Source: Simiduia aestuariiviva (GTDB lineage Bacteria > Pseudomonadota > Gammaproteobacteria > Pseudomonadales > Cellvibrionaceae). Taken from it: a stretch of 64,000 nt of DNA. Below, piece after piece: positions 60,023 to 64,000 of the stretch; positions within the stretch are counted from its first letter, which is position 1, and each line of letters starts with the position of its first letter. The notes under the pieces are model-generated. The model had not been told where the DNA came from and searched no databases. It worked only from the letters and a program-made list of their open reading frames with translations. The stretch spans positions 346,900 through 410,899 of the forward strand of contig NZ_JACHXZ010000001.1 in assembly GCF_014192475.1 (NCBI RefSeq), given 5' to 3'. A program made the translations under genes and the position numbers.

Positions 60023-61087
60023 ATGACTGAATTGAAAAACGACCGCTTTTTGCGCGCGCTAATGCGCGAACCCGTAGATGTGACCCCTGTTTGGATGATG
60101 CGTCAAGCGGGACGCTACCTGCCAGAGTACCGAGCCAGCCGCGCTAAAGCCGGTGATTTTATGGGGCTGTGCACCAACCCGGAGGCCGCCTGCGAGGTGA
60201 CCTTGCAGCCACTGGAGCGGTATCCGCTAGATGCTGCCATATTGTTCTCCGATATTCTCACGATCCCCGATGCCATGGGCTTGGGGCTCTACTTTGAAAC
60301 CGGTGAAGGCCCACGCTTCAAAAAACCCGTGCGCACCGAGGCAGATATTCGCGCCTTAAAGGTTGTAGATCCCCACAAAGACCTACCCTATGTGGTGGAT
60401 GCAGTGTCTACCATTCGGCGCGAGTTGAATGGCCGCGTACCGCTGATTGGCTTCTCTGGCAGTCCTTGGACGCTGGCCACCTACATGGTTGAAGGCGGTT
60501 CCAGTAAAGATTTCCGCCGTGCCAAGACCATGGCGTTTAACCAGCCGGAGGTCATGCACCAACTGTTGACGGTGTTGGCAGATTCCGTGATTGCCTACCT
60601 CAATGCACAAATTGAAGCGGGTGCTCAGGCAGTACAAATATTTGATACCTGGGGCGGAGCGCTATCGCACGCTGCCTATCAAGAGTTCTCGTTGGCTTAC
60701 ATGCAGCGCATAGTGTCTGGCCTGATACGTGAACGGGAGGGGCGCCGGGTACCGGTCATTCTGTTCACCAAGGGCGGGGGCCAGTGGTTGGAGCTGTTGG
60801 CAGACACCGGAGCGGACGCGCTGGGCCTTGATTGGACCACGGACATTGGCCAAGCGCGCAGTCGCGTAGGTAAGCGCGTGGCGCTACAGGGCAATATGGA
60901 CCCCACCATGTTGTACGCCAGCCCAGATCGCATTCGCAGTGAGGTGGGGCAGATTTTGGCATCCTATGGCTCGGGCAGCGGGCATGTATTCAATCTCGGA
61001 CACGGCATTACACCGGAGGTGGATCCGGCCCATGCGGGGGCGTTTATTGACGCCGTCCATCAGCTTTCAGCCACCTACCATCAGTAA
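60023..61087 (+). CDS. hemE: uroporphyrinogen decarboxylase
   Basis: 354 residues from ATG 60023 (a GTG three codons earlier is possible). [16 protein letters not shown] at the active site, the conserved catalytic Asp in [14 protein letters not shown], and [20 protein letters not shown]. It decarboxylates the four acetate groups of uroporphyrinogen III in haem synthesis. Gene order gltB-gltD-hemE is shared with pseudomonads. Confidence 0.98.
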   Translation: MTELKNDRFLRALMREPVDVTPVWMMRQAGRYLPEYRASRAKAGDFMGLCTNPEAACEVTLQPLERYPLDAAILFSDILTIPDAMGLGLYFETGEGPRFKKPVRTEADIRALKVVDPHKDLPYVVDAVSTIRRELNGRVPLIGFSGSPWTLATYMVEGGSSKDFRRAKTMAFNQPEVMHQLLTVLADSVIAYLNAQIEAGAQAVQIFDTWGGALSHAAYQEFSLAYMQRIVSGLIREREGRRVPVILFTKGGGQWLELLADTGADALGLDWTTDIGQARSRVGKRVALQGNMDPTMLYASPDRIRSEVGQILASYGSGSGHVFNLGHGITPEVDPAHAGAFIDAVHQLSATYHQ

Positions 61088-61303
61088 ATGCCAAGAGTGT
61101 GACTGCGATCTAGCGCCTAATTCGCCAAATCCGGTAGAAAGGCGCTAAAATCATCTATTAAGTCAAACGGTTAGCGTTAATTGCTCTCCTATGACATGAG
61201 ATTGCCTCTGGCAGCGAATTGATGCTGCCACGGCAACTAGGGTAGAACACGCCGCAATTGCGGTGAAAGAGCGAAGCTCGCGTACAGCGACGAGGAAGTT
61301 GCC

Positions 61304-62656
61304 TTGGCGATAAAGCAGTTAAAAGTGGATGTTAATGAACTGACCCCCGGCATGTTTGTATCGGGGTTGGATCGGCCGTGGTCGCAGACACCATTTCCCC
61401 TACAGGGCTTTTATATTCGCGAACTGGATGAAATCAAAGAGCTCAAGGCCCACTGTCGCCACGTGTACATTGATGTGGCCAAAGGCAAGGGACCGGTTGC
61501 CAGCAAATTAAAAACCCTCAAACCCGGTGGCGCGCCCGCCAGTGCGCGTGGTGCAAAAACGGCGAGTGCCAACATCCCGGTGGCCCCTCTCAAAATCAAG
61601 CGCAACGTATACCAGAAAAAGGCGCTTCTGAAAAAAGAAGTGACGGTGGCCAAAGAGTTGCACCAACAAGTGCACACCGCTATGGGGCAAGTACTGGGCC
61701 AGCTGGAAAAAGGGCGTGCTATTTCGGTAAAAGATACCAAGCGCGCAGCCAGTGAAATGGTGGATTCGGTTATTCGCAATCCCGATGCCTTCTCTTGGCT
61801 GGCGCGCGTGCGCGAAATTGATGAGCATACCTACACCCACGCCATGCGCTCCTCCGTCTGGGGCATCCTATTTGGGCGCCACATTGGCCTAGGTAAAGCA
61901 GACTTAGATACGCTGGCGCTCGGCATTTTGTTCAAGGATTTGGGCAAGGTCAAAATAGACAAACAGTTGATTGCCAAAAAGCAACGCACACCCGCCGAAG
62001 AAATTGAGTACGAAAAATTTGTGTTGCACGGCTGCGATATTTTGCGACAGATGCCGGGTATCGAACCCCGCGTTATCGCCGTGGTGAAAACCCATTGTGA
62101 GCGCTTAAACGGCAGCGGCTTTCCCCAGCATTTACGCGGCGACAAAATTCCCATGCTCGGCAAAATTGCCGGCATTGTGACCTTCTACGATGACACCACC
62201 AATCCGCGTGGAGAAGCATACCCGCTGGCGCCGTCCAAGGCGGTGGCAAAGTTGTATGAGCTGCGCGACGTGCAATTTCAGGAAGAGCTGGTGGTGGAAT
62301 TTATTCGCGCCATCGGTCTGTACCCCACGGGCACCTTGGTTGAGTTGTCGACGGGCGAAGTCGGTGTGGTGGTTGAGCAGAACTTTGAACGTCGATTAAA
62401 GCCCAAAGTAATGCTGGTGCTAGATGCCTGTAAGCATCAGTTGCGCAAACCTATCTTGTTGGATTTGGCCGAGGACGATCGCCAAAAGCAGGCGCTGATA
62501 GATTCGGGTAAAAAGCGCCTGTCGGAAGTGGAAAAAATTGAAATTGCTCAAGATTTAGAGCCCGGAAGCTATGACATAGATATCGCCACAATTCGTGATG
62601 AGTACCTATTCAAGCCAGAGAAAAAAGGCTGGCTGTCTGGGCTGTTCGGAAAATAG
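61304..62656 (+). CDS. DUF3391/HD-GYP protein with degenerate HD dyad
   Basis: 450 residues from TTG 61304 (GAGGAA eight bases upstream; no nearby ATG fits). Residues 1-125 are the DUF3391 domain common before HD-GYP. The HD-GYP part keeps HGCDIL (His242), THCERLNGSGFP and YDDTTNP. The dyad reads FKDLGK, Lys211 replacing the metal-binding His, and HHE becomes HCE. GYP is GFP. Cyclic di-GMP hydrolysis is therefore doubtful; it may act as a binding or effector protein. Confidence 0.88.
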   Translation: MAIKQLKVDVNELTPGMFVSGLDRPWSQTPFPLQGFYIRELDEIKELKAHCRHVYIDVAKGKGPVASKLKTLKPGGAPASARGAKTASANIPVAPLKIKRNVYQKKALLKKEVTVAKELHQQVHTAMGQVLGQLEKGRAISVKDTKRAASEMVDSVIRNPDAFSWLARVREIDEHTYTHAMRSSVWGILFGRHIGLGKADLDTLALGILFKDLGKVKIDKQLIAKKQRTPAEEIEYEKFVLHGCDILRQMPGIEPRVIAVVKTHCERLNGSGFPQHLRGDKIPMLGKIAGIVTFYDDTTNPRGEAYPLAPSKAVAKLYELRDVQFQEELVVEFIRAIGLYPTGTLVELSTGEVGVVVEQNFERRLKPKVMLVLDACKHQLRKPILLDLAEDDRQKQALIDSGKKRLSEVEKIEIAQDLEPGSYDIDIATIRDEYLFKPEKKGWLSGLFGK

Positions 62657-62670
62657 TGAGTAGCGTGAAC

Positions 62671-62704
62671 AAAAAAACGCCTGCATATTGCAGGCGTTTT
62701 TTTT
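62671..62704. terminator. bidirectional terminator
   Basis: AAAAAAACGCCTGC, ATATT, GCAGGCGTTTTTTTT between the convergent HD-GYP and psd genes. Confidence 0.94.
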
Positions 62705-62708
62705 GGTT

Positions 62709-63569
62709 TTATACTTTGCGAATAATCTCGCCTAATTTTGTGCCCATCACCGTTGGCGTGCCAGCGCGATAGTCCTCGGACCAGTTCATGACGCCGGGGC
62801 CAAAGACCACAATGGCCGTGCTGCCCAATTTGAAACGCCCCATTTCTTCGCCTTTTTTGAGCGCAACGGTTTGCTGCGTGTCGTACCGTGTACGTCGAAT
62901 GGCGCGGCGGTAGGGCGTGACTTGACCAGCCCACACCGTTTCTATGGCAGCCACAATCATTGCGCCCACCAAAACCAGTGCCATGGGTCCCGCGTCGGTT
63001 TCAAAAAAGCACACCAGCCGTTCATTGCGTGCAAATAAACGGGGCACTTCATCTGCTGTGGCTTCATTCACTGAAAAAAGGTCGCCTGGCACATACACCA
63101 TTTCGATGAGCTTGCCTGCCAATGGCATGTGTACGCGGTGGTAATCTTTTGGTGAGAGATAAACTGTTGCAAATTTTCCACCCATGAATGGCTGGGCCGC
63201 TTCTGGATCGCCGCCCAACAATTCGGTAAGGCTGTAGTCTTGGCCTTTGGCTTGAAAAACCCGCCCTAATTCGACATCGCCCAACTGTGAAATGGCGCCG
63301 TCGGCGGGGCTCACAATGCTGTCGCTATCGGTGTCGATTGGGCGCATGCCGGGCTTGAGCGCGCGCGTGAAAAAATCGTTAAAGCAGGCGTATCGGGTGG
63401 GATCCTCTTCGAGCGCCTCGCTCATATTTACGTCGTAGCGGTCAACGAACCAGCGGGTGAAAGGGTCTTTAATCCAAGGAATGGGGGTTTCGGCCAGCCA
63501 GCCAGCGGCCCGCGATAGGGCGTGCTGGGGGATTAAGTACTGCAGGCTGGCAAAAAGTTTAGGGCTCAT
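62709..63569 (-). CDS. psd: phosphatidylserine decarboxylase proenzyme
   Basis: 286 residues. The self-cleavage motif LGST lies in [16 protein letters not shown]; the Ser becomes the pyruvoyl group of the alpha subunit. Other family parts: [28 protein letters not shown] and [15 protein letters not shown] (catalytic His). It makes phosphatidylethanolamine at the inner membrane. It begins 18 bp after the rhodanese gene. Confidence 0.98.
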   Translation of the reverse strand: MSPKLFASLQYLIPQHALSRAAGWLAETPIPWIKDPFTRWFVDRYDVNMSEALEEDPTRYACFNDFFTRALKPGMRPIDTDSDSIVSPADGAISQLGDVELGRVFQAKGQDYSLTELLGGDPEAAQPFMGGKFATVYLSPKDYHRVHMPLAGKLIEMVYVPGDLFSVNEATADEVPRLFARNERLVCFFETDAGPMALVLVGAMIVAAIETVWAGQVTPYRRAIRRTRYDTQQTVALKKGEEMGRFKLGSTAIVVFGPGVMNWSEDYRAGTPTVMGTKLGEIIRKV

Positions 63570-63587
63570 GTGGGTATCCGTAGCGGG

Positions 63588-64000
63588 TTATTGTTCGATC
63601 GGTGTCGATGGGTGGTTGCCCCATTCGCTCCACGAACCATCGTAGGCGCGAATGGAAAAGCCCAAGCTTTTGCCTACTAAGTAGGTAAAGCCGGAGCGGT
63701 GATGTGTTTGGCAGTGCGTAATGATGTCTTTGCCGCGCACTATACCAAGGTTTGCCAGTATGGCTTTGGCGTCGGAGCGAATGCGCAGTTGGCGCTGCTG
63801 GTCCATGAGTTGAGTCCACTCACAATTGGTGGCGCCGGGAATGTGGCCGCCCCGCTGGGCAAAGACTTTTTCGCCTCTAAATTCTGCGGGGCTGCGGGCA
63901 TCCCAAATCACCAATGACTCGTCTCCGAGGCGAGACACAATGTCATCGAGTGACATGGTGAAAGGTTTGGGGTGCAGGTGCAGTGTATGAGGTACCGGCG
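63588..64000 (-). CDS. rhdA: thiosulfate sulfurtransferase (RhdA-type), 5' end cut by window
   Basis: The frame runs off the right edge, so this is the C-terminal catalytic domain of a two-domain rhodanese rather than a complete 122-residue protein from the ATG at 63956. Upstream codons to 64000 stay open. Active-site loop ITHCQTHHRSGFTYLVGK matches the CQTHHR loop of Azotobacter RhdA. Domain ends DGSWSEWGNHPSTP. It transfers sulphur from thiosulfate to thiophilic acceptors. The psd neighbour is conserved in pseudomonad relatives. Confidence 0.88.
   Translation of the reverse strand, partial: PVPHTLHLHPKPFTMSLDDIVSRLGDESLVIWDARSPAEFRGEKVFAQRGGHIPGATNCEWTQLMDQQRQLRIRSDAKAILANLGIVRGKDIITHCQTHHRSGFTYLVGKSLGFSIRAYDGSWSEWGNHPSTPIEQ

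Overview
The window looks like a chromosomal segment of a Gram-negative gammaproteobacterium with moderately high GC. Several blocks are standard for the class: pilMNOPQ-aroK-aroB-damX-gltB-gltD-hemE, ubiE-ubiJ-ubiB-hisI-hisE-tatABC, hslVU and priA/rpmE. An rhdA-type rhodanese beside psd, HD-GYP proteins, a PEP-CTERM protein and many secreted peptidases fit a marine, polymer-degrading Cellvibrionales-like bacterium (Simiduia/Saccharophagus/Teredinibacter type). The genus is an inference from gene content and order, not from a search.

Layout. Bases 1-5800 are an accessory region. It starts with a RayT (Y1 HUH) transposase inside a 24-bp perfect inverted repeat. Two unusually strong palindromic structures follow. 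Then comes a run of small, AT-rich, plus-strand genes separated by recognisable attC sites (integron cassette array, 1676 to about 3700, no integrase in the window). The region ends in a degenerate stretch with a 119/141-bp direct repeat, hairpins of another RayT type and a truncated RayT gene. One cassette encodes a probable Imm8-type immunity protein. Bases 5800-28400 hold metabolic, secreted and regulatory genes: a cobalamin riboswitch with a BtuB-like receptor, an amidohydrolase pair in which the second partner has lost its metal ligands, an S1/P1 nuclease, M28, M16 and S41 peptidases, LysR, AraC and XRE-type regulators, a PEP-CTERM protein with a sigma-54-like promoter, tag, dtd and an HD-GYP response regulator. 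Two non-coding signals stand out here: a four-hairpin candidate small RNA (about 19905-20012), and six heptamers spaced exactly 11 bp apart in front of the XRE-type regulator.

Bases 28400-45200 are mainly a minus-strand housekeeping block: cold-shock protein, Tat translocase, the last steps of ATP-to-AMP-cyclohydrolase histidine synthesis, ubiquinone synthesis, a soluble-sensor chemoreceptor, the HslVU protease, a SPOR protein and PriA. RpmE and a malic enzyme lie on the plus strand, and PBP1a follows on the minus strand. Bases 45300-61100 are a plus-strand block: type IV pilus assembly and secretin, shikimate enzymes, a DamX-like septal protein, glutamate synthase and uroporphyrinogen decarboxylase. 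The window ends with an HD-GYP protein whose HD dyad is broken, phosphatidylserine decarboxylase, and a rhodanese cut by the right edge.

Most likely to be new: the cassette array with its orphan genes, the 11-bp phased operator, the hairpin RNA candidate and the three enzyme-like proteins that lack key catalytic residues. All functional claims rest on motif reading without database searches.
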